Assembly: GCA_050789255.1 (NCBI GenBank)
Contig: JBOZRQ010000018.1
Span: 8,885-72,884, forward strand
Length of the DNA stretch: 64,000 nucleotides
Direction of reading: 5' to 3'
Source of the DNA: JBOZRQ01 sp050789255
GTDB taxonomy: Bacteria > Bacillota > Sulfobacillia > Symbiobacteriales > Symbiobacteriaceae
Part shown: in pieces, positions 42,372 through 52,022 of the stretch
Layout of the letters: the number at the start of each line of letters is the position of its first letter
Numbering within the stretch: the stretch's first letter is position 1
The notes under the pieces: generated by a model
The model's database searches: none
The model's input: only the letters and a program-made list of their open reading frames with translations
Told to the model about the DNA's origin: nothing
Program-made: the position numbers and the translations under genes

Positions 42372-42377
42372 TATAAT
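42372..42377 (+). promoter_or_regulatory. Consensus -10 element before the CPBP gene
   Basis: TATAAT lies 46 bases upstream of the CPBP ATG. No good -35 hexamer is found at 16-18 bases, so this is tentative. It supports ATG 42423 over GTG 42384, which would be at the transcription start. Confidence 0.4.
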
Positions 42378-42422
42378 CCAAATGTGCTCAACGACACGCC
42401 CGAAAGGACCGGATCAACCACC

Positions 42423-43187
42423 ATGACGACCACCGCCTACCGCCCGCTCCGCTTCGCCTTCCTGCTCGTGCTGCTCTGCGTCCCCGGCGTCCTTTCCCTT
42501 CTCCCCATGCTTGCCCCCTCCCTGGCAAACAGCCTCCCTGCAGGCTCCCCGCCCGTGGCGGTTATCTTACTGCTCACCGTTGTCCAGTCGCTCGTGATCC
42601 TCTCGATCTGCGCGGTGATCGGCGCATACCTGGCTCCCAAGGTCGGCTTCAGCGCCCCGGGCCTGATGGGCGCCGGCCTCTGGCAGACCGTCCGCAAGAA
42701 CGCTCCGCAGGCCCTGGGCGCCGGCATGCTACTGGGCGCCGCCGCCGTGCTGATCGACTGGGCCATCTTCCGCCCTTACCTCCCCGAGCAACTCTACATG
42801 CTCTCGAAGGCGCCCGCCGTGGCTGAACTGATTCCGTCCTTCCTCTACGGCGGCATCGCCGAGGAGGTCATGATGCGCTGGGGCCTGATGAGCCTGATCA
42901 CCTGGGTGCTCTACCGCCTGAGGGGCGGCAAGGGCGAGGTGCACCCCGCCTTCGTCTGGGCCGGCATCCTCGGGGCCGCCCTCCTCTTCGGCCTGGGCCA
43001 CCTGCCCGCCGTGCGCGGGGCCGTCGGCGAGGTCAGCACCGCTGTCCTGATCCGCACCGTGGTCCAGAACGGCATCCCCGGTGTCCTCTTCGGCTGGCTC
43101 TACGCCCGCCGTGGCCTGGAGACCGCGATGCTGGCCCACATCGGCGCCCACATCGGCATGTTCCTGCTCCGTCTCCTGATGGCATAA
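42423..43187 (+). CDS. CPBP-family intramembrane metalloprotease
   Basis: A 254-residue membrane protein with about seven helices. The CPBP (CaaX/ABI) motifs are present: AEEVMMRWGL (EExxxR), LLFGLGHLPAV (the second, FxxxH) and HIGAHIGMF (HxxxH-like third). These residues bind the zinc or form the catalytic diad. Such enzymes process prenylated proteins or peptides, or protect from bacteriocins. The ATG at 42423 was preferred over GTG 42384 because a TATAAT lies just upstream of the latter. Confidence 0.82.
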   Translation: MTTTAYRPLRFAFLLVLLCVPGVLSLLPMLAPSLANSLPAGSPPVAVILLLTVVQSLVILSICAVIGAYLAPKVGFSAPGLMGAGLWQTVRKNAPQALGAGMLLGAAAVLIDWAIFRPYLPEQLYMLSKAPAVAELIPSFLYGGIAEEVMMRWGLMSLITWVLYRLRGGKGEVHPAFVWAGILGAALLFGLGHLPAVRGAVGEVSTAVLIRTVVQNGIPGVLFGWLYARRGLETAMLAHIGAHIGMFLLRLLMA

Positions 43188-43249
43188 CCTCGTCCCCCTC
43201 GCCTCAAACCTCGTCCCCCTCGCCTCAAACCTCGTCCCCCTCGCCTTGA
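43187..43249. repeat. Three copies of a 21-bp tandem repeat
   Basis: AACCTCGTCCCCCTCGCCTCA is repeated three times from the CPBP stop codon onward; the last copy ends CGCCTTG. It lies in the 3' untranslated region. Confidence 0.9.
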
Positions 43250-43266
43250 ACTGCGACCATTCGTAG

Positions 43267-43297
43267 AAGGAGCACGCCTGCACCAGGCGTGCTCCTT
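43267..43297 (+). terminator. Terminator after the CPBP gene
   Basis: AAGGAGCACGCCTG and its exact complement form a 14-bp stem with loop CAC; the following bases are CGTTTGCG. Confidence 0.8.
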
Positions 43298-43315
43298 CGT
43301 TTGCGTCTGCAATAT

Positions 43316-43328
43316 GACACTAGGTGTC
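43316..43328. promoter_or_regulatory. Small inverted repeat upstream of the SDR gene
   Basis: GACAC-TAG-GTGTC lies 53-65 bases before the SDR start and could be an operator. No regulator gene is adjacent. Confidence 0.35.
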
Positions 43329-43380
43329 CAGTACGACATGCTACGATCGTGCAGAACAATCGGCCGCAGGGAGGCTCATC

Positions 43381-44226
43381 ATGGAAAACTTGCGTGGCAA
43401 GATCGCTGTAGTAACGGGCGCCAGCCGGGGCGCCGGGCGGGGTATCGCACTCGAGCTGGGCGCCGCCGGCGCCACGGTCTACGTGACCGGCCGGAGCACC
43501 CGGGACGGCGCCCGCACCCTGAACCGGTCCGAGACGATCGAGGAGACCGCCGAGATGGTGACCGAGCTGGGCGGCAAGGGGATTCCCGTGCGGGTCGACC
43601 ACACGGTGGATGCCGAGGTGGCCGCCTTCTTCGACCGGGTCCGGGCGGAGCAGGGCCGCCTGGATATCCTGGTCAACAACGCCTGGGGCGGCCACGACCG
43701 GGAGTGGCCCGGCAGCACCTTCTGGGAGACCCCGTACATCCCCTGGGAGATCATGTTCGAGGCCGGGGTCCGGGCAGCGGTGCTCTCCAGCCGCTGCGCC
43801 GTGCCGTTGATGCTGCCGCAAAAGGCGGGCCTGATCATCACCACCTCCTTCTTCGACCCCGAGCCGGGCACCTACACCGGCAGCTTCTGGTACGACCTCG
43901 CAAAAAACGCCCTGACCCGGGCGGCCTTCGGCATGGCCCAGGACCTGCGCCCCCACGGCATCGCATCCGTGGCGGTCAGCCCCGGCTGGATGCGCACCGA
44001 GCTCGTGCTGGCCCACTACGGCGCCACCGAGGCGACCTGGCGTGACTACCCCGAGCTAGCCCGTACCGAGACCCCCCGCTACGTGGGTCGGGGCGTTGCA
44101 GCCCTCGCCGCCGATCCGGACGTGATGACGAAGACAGGCCAGGCCCTCACAGCTGGAGGCCTGGCCCGGGAGTATGGATTTACGGACATCGACGGACGCT
44201 ACGTGCCGCCCTTCACGGTGCGCTAA
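43381..44226 (+). CDS. Short-chain dehydrogenase/reductase
   Basis: A 281-residue NAD(P)-dependent oxidoreductase. The cofactor motif is TGASRGAGRGIALELG, NNAWGG replaces the usual NNAG, and the catalytic motif is YDLAKNA (YxxxK) with Ser in TTSFFDPEPG upstream. It resembles the DHRS1-like subgroup. GGGAGG lies eight bases ahead of the ATG. Its stop codon overlaps the stop of the convergent permease gene by four bases. Substrate unknown. Confidence 0.88.
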   Translation: MENLRGKIAVVTGASRGAGRGIALELGAAGATVYVTGRSTRDGARTLNRSETIEETAEMVTELGGKGIPVRVDHTVDAEVAAFFDRVRAEQGRLDILVNNAWGGHDREWPGSTFWETPYIPWEIMFEAGVRAAVLSSRCAVPLMLPQKAGLIITTSFFDPEPGTYTGSFWYDLAKNALTRAAFGMAQDLRPHGIASVAVSPGWMRTELVLAHYGATEATWRDYPELARTETPRYVGRGVAALAADPDVMTKTGQALTAGGLAREYGFTDIDGRYVPPFTVR

Positions 44227-46112
44227 CGAGCCTGAAGCAGGGCGCCGGCGTAGGTGCGGCGGGTGACCACGTAGTAGACGGAGTAGGCCGCCAGGTAGAC
44301 CAGCGTAACCAGCCCCATGTTCGCCCAGATCGGAAACTGCGCTCCCGTGGCGAACATGCGGAGCAGCGCTGCGGCGTGGGCTGCAGCCACCAGGAATGGC
44401 ACCAGGAACATCGAGAAGGTCTGGGTGGAGACCACCCGGTTCATCTCGTACCCCGCGATGCCCACCTTCCGCAACCCCACGTACTGGCGTCGATCGTCCT
44501 GCAGGTCCGTAAGCAGCTTGAAGTAGAGCATATTGCCAGCCGCAAGGAAGAAGAGCACCGCCACGAACCCGCCCAACACCAGGACGAAGCCGTACGACTG
44601 CTTCTGCGAATCGAAGGAGACGATGGTGGCGCTCAGGGCTGCCATCGTCCCTTCATTTTCCGGCACCGGGATTCCGAATGCCTGGTAGGCCGCAGTGACG
44701 GCGTCCCGGCTGGACTGCCAGCGAGCGAACTGGTAGCCGTGTACGGCCACCCCCGCCCCCGGGAACCTGGACAGGATTTCGGCAAAGCGCTGATCCTCCA
44801 CCACGGCCAGGTTGAAGGTGAGCAGATGCCGGTTGAACCGATGCTCGCCCACCCGGGTCTTCAGATTCACTTCGACCCGCTGCCCACCCACCGCTACCGC
44901 CGGAATCTCCATCTTGCTGGCGAACTCGTTGACGGGGATGACCCCCTCCCCGGGCGCCAGCGTCAGGGGCTCGCCGCCGAATCGGGCCTGCCAGCGGTTG
45001 TAGTCGGAGAGGCCGATGATGCCGAAGGGTGCGGGATTGTCGACATGCGTCGCAGGGATGATCGTGACCCGCTCAAGCCCCGTCACCTGCACCCCATGGC
45101 TGCGCAGCTGCTCCTCCACCACCGCCGGCTGGACCCCGTCCTGCTCCACCGCCATCAGATGGACGGGGTAGTGCATCTCGGCCTTCATCTCAGAGGCGGC
45201 GTAGGCGGCGTACAGGTTTCCGGTCACCACCAGGGCGATGGTGCTGAGCAGGGTGACCATGAAGAGCACCCGGGCGTTGTCCCGCATCTTGTAGGCCAGC
45301 TGCGAGACCGTCACCAGGTTGGTGCCCCGCAAGTAGAAAGCCCGGTTGCGCTTGGCCCAGCTCAAAAGGGCAATGCTGCCCTGGCTGAAGAGCAGGTAGG
45401 TGCCGACGATCACCAGGATCAGGTAGGGCAGCAGCCGGGATTCCACGTCGGCGCCCTCAGCCGTGAGGGCGAGCCCCCAGGCGATCCCGATGGAGGCGAA
45501 GCAGAGTGCCGCTTTCCACCAGGCGAACCGGGGTCCGGCCTTGCCGGCGGCGGCGCCCCGAATCAGCTCTGCGACCGAAAGTCGGGCGACCTGCCAGCGG
45601 CTGAGGAGCGAAACCACCACAAAGATGCCCATAAACAGCCCGAAGGTGAGCGCCACGGCTTGCGGTGCGAAGTGGAAAGGCAACGGCTCCTTTAGCTTCA
45701 GCATCGCCCCGATCCCCATGAAGAAGAGCTTGGAGGAGAGCGTTCCCAGGCTGGTGCCGATCAGCGTTGAGGAGAGGCCAATCACCACGTTCTCCCCCAT
45801 GATGATCCCTGCCACCTGGCGGGGCAGCATCCCCATCAGCGTCAGCAGGCTCAGCTCCTTCTGCCTGGCCTTGAGGAAGGCCGAGTGGGAGTAGAGAATG
45901 AAGATGACGGCGAAGATCGCCACCACCCACTCGACGAACACGCTCACCTGCCGGGCGAACTCCGGGACGCCGGCGCCCTGGAACGCGGGGTTGAGCAGCA
46001 GGGTGGCATAGCTGAAGAAGAGCCAGACGGAAAAGGTGCTGCTGAAGAAGTAGGCGGCGTAGTTCCTCGCCTGGTGGCGGACGTTCTTAGCGGCGACCGT
46101 AAGTAACGTCAT
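44223..46112 (-). CDS. BceB/FtsX-type ABC transporter permease
   Basis: A 629-residue permease of the peptide-antibiotic (BceB/VraG/YxdM) type. It has about ten membrane helices, a large extracytoplasmic domain between helices 7 and 8 (residues ~310-510) and a C-terminal FtsX-type four-helix set. The ATG at 46112 follows GGGGGG at eight bases; it lies inside the end of the ATPase gene. It probably exports or removes lantibiotics or bacitracin-like peptides. No BceRS two-component pair is beside it. Confidence 0.85.
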   Translation of the reverse strand: MTLLTVAAKNVRHQARNYAAYFFSSTFSVWLFFSYATLLLNPAFQGAGVPEFARQVSVFVEWVVAIFAVIFILYSHSAFLKARQKELSLLTLMGMLPRQVAGIIMGENVVIGLSSTLIGTSLGTLSSKLFFMGIGAMLKLKEPLPFHFAPQAVALTFGLFMGIFVVVSLLSRWQVARLSVAELIRGAAAGKAGPRFAWWKAALCFASIGIAWGLALTAEGADVESRLLPYLILVIVGTYLLFSQGSIALLSWAKRNRAFYLRGTNLVTVSQLAYKMRDNARVLFMVTLLSTIALVVTGNLYAAYAASEMKAEMHYPVHLMAVEQDGVQPAVVEEQLRSHGVQVTGLERVTIIPATHVDNPAPFGIIGLSDYNRWQARFGGEPLTLAPGEGVIPVNEFASKMEIPAVAVGGQRVEVNLKTRVGEHRFNRHLLTFNLAVVEDQRFAEILSRFPGAGVAVHGYQFARWQSSRDAVTAAYQAFGIPVPENEGTMAALSATIVSFDSQKQSYGFVLVLGGFVAVLFFLAAGNMLYFKLLTDLQDDRRQYVGLRKVGIAGYEMNRVVSTQTFSMFLVPFLVAAAHAAALLRMFATGAQFPIWANMGLVTLVYLAAYSVYYVVTRRTYAGALLQAR

Positions 46113-46866
46113 AGGACTCACCCCCCATGGCCGAGAGCACGTCGAGGATCTGGTGGAAGAACTGGCCCCGGTCGGCGCCCCGCCGGATCTCGGTGAGCAG
46201 GCGCCCGTCCTTGATGAAGAGAATGCGCCGGCAGTAGCTGGCCGAGACTGGGTCGTGGGTCACCATCAGAATCGTGGCGCCCTCCTGCTCGTTAAGGGTC
46301 AGCAGCGACTCCATCAGGGTCTTGGCGGCCTTGGAGTCCAGGTTGCCGGTGGGCTCGTCGGCCAGGACCAGCGCCGGGGCATGCACCAGCGCCCGGGCCG
46401 CCGCCGCCCGCTGCTTCTGTCCGCCGGAGACCTCGTAGGGATAGTGCGAGAGCACCTGGTCGATCCCCATCTTGGCGGCGATCTCGCTCACTTTCTGCTC
46501 GATCTCGGCGACCGGGCGCTTCTCCAGCGCCAGCGGCAGCATGATGTTCTCCTTGATCGTCAGCGAGTCCAGCAGGTTGAACTCCTGAAAGATGAAGCCC
46601 AGGTTCCGCCGCCGGAAGAGCGCCAGGTCATCGCCCTTCAGGTCGGTCAGCTTCTGTCCGCTCACCAGCACCTCGCCCGAGGTGGGTTTGTCGATGGTGC
46701 CCAAAAGCTGCATCAGGGTGGTCTTGCCGCTGCCGGACGGGCCCATAATGCCCACAAACTCGCCCTTCTGCACGGTGAAGTTGAAGGAGTCCAGCGCCTT
46801 CACCGCCACCGCCCCGCGCTGTCCGCCATAGATCTTGGTCAGGTTGACCGCCTGAAGTACGTTCAT
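46087..46866 (-). CDS. BceA-type ABC transporter ATPase
   Basis: A 259-residue ABC ATPase. Walker A is GPSGSGKTT, the Q-loop FIFQEFNLLDSL, the signature VSGGQKQRAAAARAL, Walker B LVLADEPTGNLDS and the H-loop MVTHDPVSAS. These match the MacB/LolD/BceA class that pairs with FtsX-type permeases. It overlaps the permease gene by 26 bases. Upstream lie a GCACGGC/GCCGTGC hairpin and a 38-base palindrome. Confidence 0.92.
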   Translation of the reverse strand: MNVLQAVNLTKIYGGQRGAVAVKALDSFNFTVQKGEFVGIMGPSGSGKTTLMQLLGTIDKPTSGEVLVSGQKLTDLKGDDLALFRRRNLGFIFQEFNLLDSLTIKENIMLPLALEKRPVAEIEQKVSEIAAKMGIDQVLSHYPYEVSGGQKQRAAAARALVHAPALVLADEPTGNLDSKAAKTLMESLLTLNEQEGATILMVTHDPVSASYCRRILFIKDGRLLTEIRRGADRGQFFHQILDVLSAMGGESYDVTYGRR

Positions 46867-46924
46867 AGGAGATCGTCAGCCTCGCTTTGCAGACTTTTCG
46901 GCGTTTCACGCCTTTTCGTCCCCC

Positions 46925-46954
46925 GCACGGCCTCGCCGCTCTGCGGCGCCGTGC
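46925..46954. repeat. Hairpin upstream of the BceA-type gene
   Basis: GCACGGC and GCCGTGC enclose CCGC/GCGG, giving a nearly continuous stem in the 5' region of the ATPase gene. It could be an attenuator or the terminator of korB. Confidence 0.45.
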
Positions 46955-47020
46955 TCGGGATGTCTGGCCTGAGTATAAGCCCGCGCCGGGCGCCCCTCGA
47001 ATCGATCTGACTTACAGTTC

Positions 47021-47058
47021 GACGGCCACAGCTTACAATCTTGTAAGCTGTGGCCGTC
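47021..47058. repeat. Near-perfect 38-base palindrome
   Basis: GACGGCCACAGCTTACAA is followed by TC and then its exact complement: 18-bp arms and a two-base centre. It lies between korB and the BceA-type gene. No T-tract follows on either strand, so it is not a standard terminator. Confidence 0.85.
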
Positions 47059-47070
47059 TGTGCAAACAAC

Positions 47071-47931
47071 CTATCTGAAGGAATCCAAAATCCGGTACCG
47101 CTCCGACACCGGCAGTTCGATCTCCATGTGAGCGATGGGCGTCTCGGAGACGGCCGGCAGCGCATCGTGGTACACGGGCCGCTCCTCCCGGTGGACCACC
47201 CCGAGCACCAGGCCGTCGTGCTCACCCACCACCCGGGCCGCCGCGTACTTGTCCGTCACGTCGTACCCTTCCACCGTCTCCAGGTTCACGAGATGCTCCT
47301 TGAACCACTCGTAGGTGTTCACCTTGTTGAAGGTGACGCACGGACTGAAGACGTTGATCAGGGAGAACCCCTTGTGGCGGATGCCCTCCTCGAAGATCCG
47401 CACGAGCCCCTTCGGGTCGCCGGAGAAGCCCTGGGCCACAAAGCTGCATCCGGCAGCCAGGGCCAGCTCCAGCGGGCGGATCGGGTCCTCCGCCGAGCCG
47501 GTGGGCGAGGTTTTGGACTTGAACCCCTTGCGGGAGGTGGGCGACATCTGGCCGGTCGTCAGCCCGTAGATGTTGTTGTCCATGACGATGTAGGTCATGT
47601 CGATGTTTCGCCGCATGGCGTGGAGCGAATGCTGCAGCCCGATGCCGTAGCCATCGCCGTCGCCGCCGGTGGCGATCACGGTCAGACTGTGGTTGACCAG
47701 CTTGATCGCCGTGGCGGCGGGCACAGAGCGGCCATGCAGTCCGTGGAAGCCGTACGACTTCAGGTACTGGCTGGTCTTGCCCGAGCAGCCAATACCCGAG
47801 GTGACCACGGTTTCATGCGGGCTGTTGCCCGTGTTGGCCAGGGCCGTCTGCAGCGCCTGGAGGACGGCAAAGTCGCCGCAGCCCGGACACCAGGTCGGTT
47901 TGGCCCCGCGGAACTCCTGCACCGTTGCCAT
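47071..47931 (-). CDS. korB: 2-oxoacid:ferredoxin oxidoreductase beta subunit
   Basis: A 286-residue TPP-binding subunit. The N-terminal WCPGCGDFAVLQALQTAL supplies cluster or TPP-site cysteines. The TPP motif is GDGDGYGIGLQHSLHAMRRN with MDNNIYGLTTGQMSPTS. With KorA it oxidises 2-oxoglutarate or another 2-oxoacid to the acyl-CoA and reduces ferredoxin. It starts two bases after korA. Reduced ferredoxin could feed the hydrogenase. The exact 2-oxoacid is not certain from sequence. Confidence 0.9.
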   Translation of the reverse strand: MATVQEFRGAKPTWCPGCGDFAVLQALQTALANTGNSPHETVVTSGIGCSGKTSQYLKSYGFHGLHGRSVPAATAIKLVNHSLTVIATGGDGDGYGIGLQHSLHAMRRNIDMTYIVMDNNIYGLTTGQMSPTSRKGFKSKTSPTGSAEDPIRPLELALAAGCSFVAQGFSGDPKGLVRIFEEGIRHKGFSLINVFSPCVTFNKVNTYEWFKEHLVNLETVEGYDVTDKYAAARVVGEHDGLVLGVVHREERPVYHDALPAVSETPIAHMEIELPVSERYRILDSFR

Positions 47932-47933
47932 CG

Positions 47934-49706
47934 CTATTTCACCCCCGTCAAGGTTTGCTGGAGAACCTCGGCGCCCCGCCCCACGATCTCGCCGACCGTC
48001 ATGATGACGCCGTCATAGCGCAAATGGACCTGGATCTTGTCGTGGTAGGCTACGTTTCGCTTCACCAGTTCAGTCAGCTGGCCGTGGCTGTTCTGTTCCA
48101 CCATCAGCACCCGGCGCGCCCGGGCGATAATGCGGTCTACCGCCTCCTTGGGGAACGGCTCCAGGATCTTCACATGCAGATGCCCCACCTTGTGCCCCTG
48201 TGCGAGCAGCTCATGATGGGCCTCCTCGAGCTGAGCGCGCGTGCTGCCCCAACCGACGAGCAGGAGGTCCGGATCGGCGTCGTCGGGCGCCGGATGGTAC
48301 TCCAGGCCGATCACATCGACCGGAAGGCCCAGCAGCTTCCGATTCCGCTTATCCATCTGCTGCTGACGGTTGTAAGGGTCCTCGACCTCCTCGCGGGACT
48401 CCTCGCTGCTCTCGTTGGAGAGCAGCGTGTAGGAGCCGCCCCGCAGCCCCGGGATCGAGCGGGGCGAGATGCCGTCCTCGGTCACCTCGTGCCGCAGGTA
48501 GGGGCGGTCACCGAGGCTGTCCAGGTACTGCTGATCCACCAGCTTGCCCCGGTCGATCGCAAACGTGCCCACAAACGCCATGTGCTGCTCCGGAACGGCG
48601 GTCTTGGACATGCCCAGGTACAGGTCGCTCAGCACCAGTACCGGGCACTGAAACCGTTCTGCGAGATTGAACGCCTCGGCACCGTAATAGACGCACTCCT
48701 CGACGGTCGAGGGAGCGATCACGATGCGGGGAATCTCGCCATGGCCACCGTAGATCGCCGTGTTCAGGTCCGACTGCTCCGGCTTGGTGGGCAGTCCGGT
48801 GGAGGGACCGCCTCGCTGCACGTCCATGATCACCAGCGGCGTCTCGGAGATGCCGGCGAGCCCCAGCGCCTCCATCATCAGCGAGAGGCCGGGCCCCGAG
48901 GTGCTGGTCATGGCCCGCACGCCCGCATAGTTGGCTGCAATCGCGCCGATGCAGGCGGCAATCTCATCTTCGGCCTGCATGACCTTGGCGCCGTACTTTG
49001 GAAAGTGGGCGGCCGCCCAGTACAGGATCTCGGTGGCGGGCGTGATCGGGTACGCCACCTCGAACCGGCAGCCGCCCAGCAAGGCCCCAAAGGCGGCGGC
49101 TTCGTTGCCGGAGATCAGGTAGTGCTGCTTACCGGCGCTGGCCGGAAGCTGCCTGGAGACCCCCGCATAGTTCTGCCGGCAGAACTCATAGCCCTCCTGG
49201 ATCGCCTGCTTGTTCTTCTCGGTGATCTCCCCGCCCTTCTTGCCGAAGCGGCTCTCGATGTAGTCGAAGAACGGGTCCGGCTCAAGGCCCAGCACGGCCG
49301 CGCTCACACCCAGCGCCACCATGTTCTTCATGATCACGTTGCCCAGGCGTTTGGCCGTGTCGGTCATGGGCACCTTAATGATCTGCAGCCGCTTGCCCAG
49401 TGTAAAGGCTGGCTCAAACTTCGCATCATGGATCACGATCGCTTCGTCCACCAGCTCGTGCTCGTTCTCCTTGATGCTAAGCTGGTCGAAGGCGATCAGG
49501 ATGTCCAGGGTGTCTCCCTGGTAGCGAATGGGCGAATCGGCCACCCGGATCTTGTAGCTGGTATGCCCCCCCTTGATCAGGGACATGAAGGATCGGTAGG
49601 AAAAGAGAAAGTAGCCCAGCCGGTTGAGCGTGCTCGCCAAGACCTCGCCGGTCGAGTCGATGCCCTCTCCTTGAGCGCCGCCCACCTTCCACGTTACCTG
49701 CTGCAC
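47934..49706 (-). CDS. korA: 2-oxoacid:ferredoxin oxidoreductase alpha subunit (gamma-alpha fusion)
   Basis: A 590-residue fusion. The N-terminal gamma domain (KVGGAQGEGIDSTGEVLA, SFMSLIKGGHTSYKIRVADS) covers residues ~1-180; the alpha pyrimidine-binding domain follows (ISGNEAAAFGALLGGCRF, TSTSGPGLSLMMEALGLAG, QRGGPSTGLPTKPEQSDL). This order is usual for Gram-positive KorA. GTG at 49706 is chosen because GGAGG is ten bases upstream; other GTGs are too close. It forms a two-gene operon with korB. Confidence 0.9.
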   Translation of the reverse strand: MQQVTWKVGGAQGEGIDSTGEVLASTLNRLGYFLFSYRSFMSLIKGGHTSYKIRVADSPIRYQGDTLDILIAFDQLSIKENEHELVDEAIVIHDAKFEPAFTLGKRLQIIKVPMTDTAKRLGNVIMKNMVALGVSAAVLGLEPDPFFDYIESRFGKKGGEITEKNKQAIQEGYEFCRQNYAGVSRQLPASAGKQHYLISGNEAAAFGALLGGCRFEVAYPITPATEILYWAAAHFPKYGAKVMQAEDEIAACIGAIAANYAGVRAMTSTSGPGLSLMMEALGLAGISETPLVIMDVQRGGPSTGLPTKPEQSDLNTAIYGGHGEIPRIVIAPSTVEECVYYGAEAFNLAERFQCPVLVLSDLYLGMSKTAVPEQHMAFVGTFAIDRGKLVDQQYLDSLGDRPYLRHEVTEDGISPRSIPGLRGGSYTLLSNESSEESREEVEDPYNRQQQMDKRNRKLLGLPVDVIGLEYHPAPDDADPDLLLVGWGSTRAQLEEAHHELLAQGHKVGHLHVKILEPFPKEAVDRIIARARRVLMVEQNSHGQLTELVKRNVAYHDKIQVHLRYDGVIMTVGEIVGRGAEVLQQTLTGVK

Positions 49707-49828
49707 GGGGCTCACGCCTCCTGTTTGATGTCCGGTTGACATTGAGTGTTCCGCAAGAGCATGTTCTGTAGTCCTGGCGGTTGGGATTACCGGTAAAGGC
49801 GCAGGCTAGGGTTGAGGAGGTGATGACC

Positions 49829-50068
49829 GTGGCCGACGGAAAGCGCCCTGAACGGCGAGCCTATCTCAATCAGAAGCAGTTGCGCGAGGGTGCGGGCAAG
49901 CAAAACGTCACCAATCTCTCCGGCGATGGCGCCATGGATGACCGCATCGACGATGAAGGACCCGTGCAGCAGGAGCACAACGCCCTGCAGATGCACCGGC
50001 AGCTGGGCGGTCCCTTCATGCACCCCATGCACGACGCCTCCATCGACGAGCAGTTCGGACCCCGATAA
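49829..50068 (+). CDS. Small hydrophilic protein, hypothetical
   Basis: A 79-residue charged protein without membrane segments. The GTG at 49829 follows AGGAGG at eight bases. Its sequence (RPERRAYLNQKQLREGAGKQ; HRQLGGPFMHPMHDASIDEQ) suggests a disordered or small spore- or stress-type protein, but no family is recognised. It is divergent from korA and has a strong terminator. Confidence 0.6.
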   Translation: MADGKRPERRAYLNQKQLREGAGKQNVTNLSGDGAMDDRIDDEGPVQQEHNALQMHRQLGGPFMHPMHDASIDEQFGPR

Positions 50069-50074
50069 GCGCGA

Positions 50075-50105
50075 CGAGGAGCCGCTGCTCGCCAGCGGCT
50101 CCTCG
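50075..50105. terminator. Bidirectional terminator
   Basis: A perfect 13-bp stem (CGAGGAGCCGCTG and complement) with a five-base loop lies between the small gene and the end of the convergent peptide transporter operon. Confidence 0.8.
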
Positions 50106-50115
50106 CTGTTACTGG

Positions 50116-51027
50116 TCAGCCCTTCCTGACGGTTCGCGGATCGAGCGCATCCCGCATGCCGTCGCCCAGGAGATTGAAGGCCAGCACCGTCAGCATGATG
50201 GCGGCGCCCGGCACCACGCTCAGCATCGGCGCCGTGCGCAGGTAGGCCCGGCCCTCGAAGATCATGGCGCCCCAGGTCGCCGTAGGCGGCTGGACGCCGA
50301 GGCCCAGGAAGCTGAGGCCCGCCTCGCTCAGGATCGCTCCCGGAATGCCCAGCGTGGCGGCCACGATGATCGGCCCCAGGGCGTTCGGGAGGATGTGCCG
50401 GGTGATGATCCAGGCGGAGGGCGCCCCCGAAGCTCGGGCAGCCTCCACGTAGTCCCGCTCCCGCAGTTGCAGCACCTGGCCCCGCACCAGGCGGGCCATG
50501 CCGGCCCAGTTGACCACGGCCAGGGCCACGAAGAGGTTGATCAGCCCCCGCCCCAGGGCGAACATGATGGCGATCGCAAAGAGCAGGTCCGGGAAGGCGA
50601 AGAGGATGTCGCAGAGCCGCATGATCAGCCGGTCGAGCCGCCCGCCGAAGTAGCCGGCGATTGCGCCCACCGTGATGCCGATCGTCAGAATGATCGTCTG
50701 CGCCACCACGCCAACCATCAGCGAGATCCGGCTGCCGTAGATCACCCGGCTGAGCAGATCACGCCCGAGTTGATCGGAACCCAGCAGGTAGGTACTCCCG
50801 CCCAGGTCGGCGCTCATCGGCGTGCCCGGTTTGGCCAGACGGGCCAGAATGTCCTGCCGGTTCGGATCGGCCGGGGCGAGCCACGGGGCGAAGATCGCCA
50901 CCAGGACCAGCAGGCCGATCACGCAGAGCCCGAACATGGCGCCCTTGTGCTGCTTCAGCCGGCTCCAAGGGGTTGGTGCCGATCGAATAGGAGGGTCAGC
51001 GGTCGTGGGAACGTTAGCGGCTGCCAT
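50116..51027 (-). CDS. Peptide/nickel ABC transporter permease (DppC/OppC type)
   Basis: A 303-residue permease with a cytosolic N-terminus and about six helices. The OppC N-terminal domain (LKQHKGAMFGLCVIGLLVLV, PADPNRQDI, LGSDQLGRDLLSRVIYGSR) and the EAA loop (RASGAPSAWIITRHILPNAL) are complete. The ATG has GGAGG upstream. It is the last gene of a binding protein-permease-permease operon. Confidence 0.92.
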   Translation of the reverse strand: MAAANVPTTADPPIRSAPTPWSRLKQHKGAMFGLCVIGLLVLVAIFAPWLAPADPNRQDILARLAKPGTPMSADLGGSTYLLGSDQLGRDLLSRVIYGSRISLMVGVVAQTIILTIGITVGAIAGYFGGRLDRLIMRLCDILFAFPDLLFAIAIMFALGRGLINLFVALAVVNWAGMARLVRGQVLQLRERDYVEAARASGAPSAWIITRHILPNALGPIIVAATLGIPGAILSEAGLSFLGLGVQPPTATWGAMIFEGRAYLRTAPMLSVVPGAAIMLTVLAFNLLGDGMRDALDPRTVRKG

Positions 51028-51040
51028 GTCGTCCCCCCTC

Positions 51041-51961
<921 letters not shown>

Positions 51962-51982
51962 GCCCTACCCCCCTTTATGGAA

Positions 51983-52016
51983 GTCGGGGGGAGGTGAAGC
52001 GCCACCTCCCCCCGAC
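51983..52016 (-). terminator. Intercistronic hairpin between binding protein and permease genes
   Basis: A 14-bp perfect stem (GTCGGGGGGAGGTG and complement) lies six bases past the binding protein stop. There is no T-tract. Such stems often give higher levels of the binding protein than of the permeases. Confidence 0.6.
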
Positions 52017-52022
52017 ACCCCC

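Noticed and set aside
43187..43249. 21-bp repeat as a CRISPR array
   Set aside because: Three back-to-back copies with no spacers and no cas genes.
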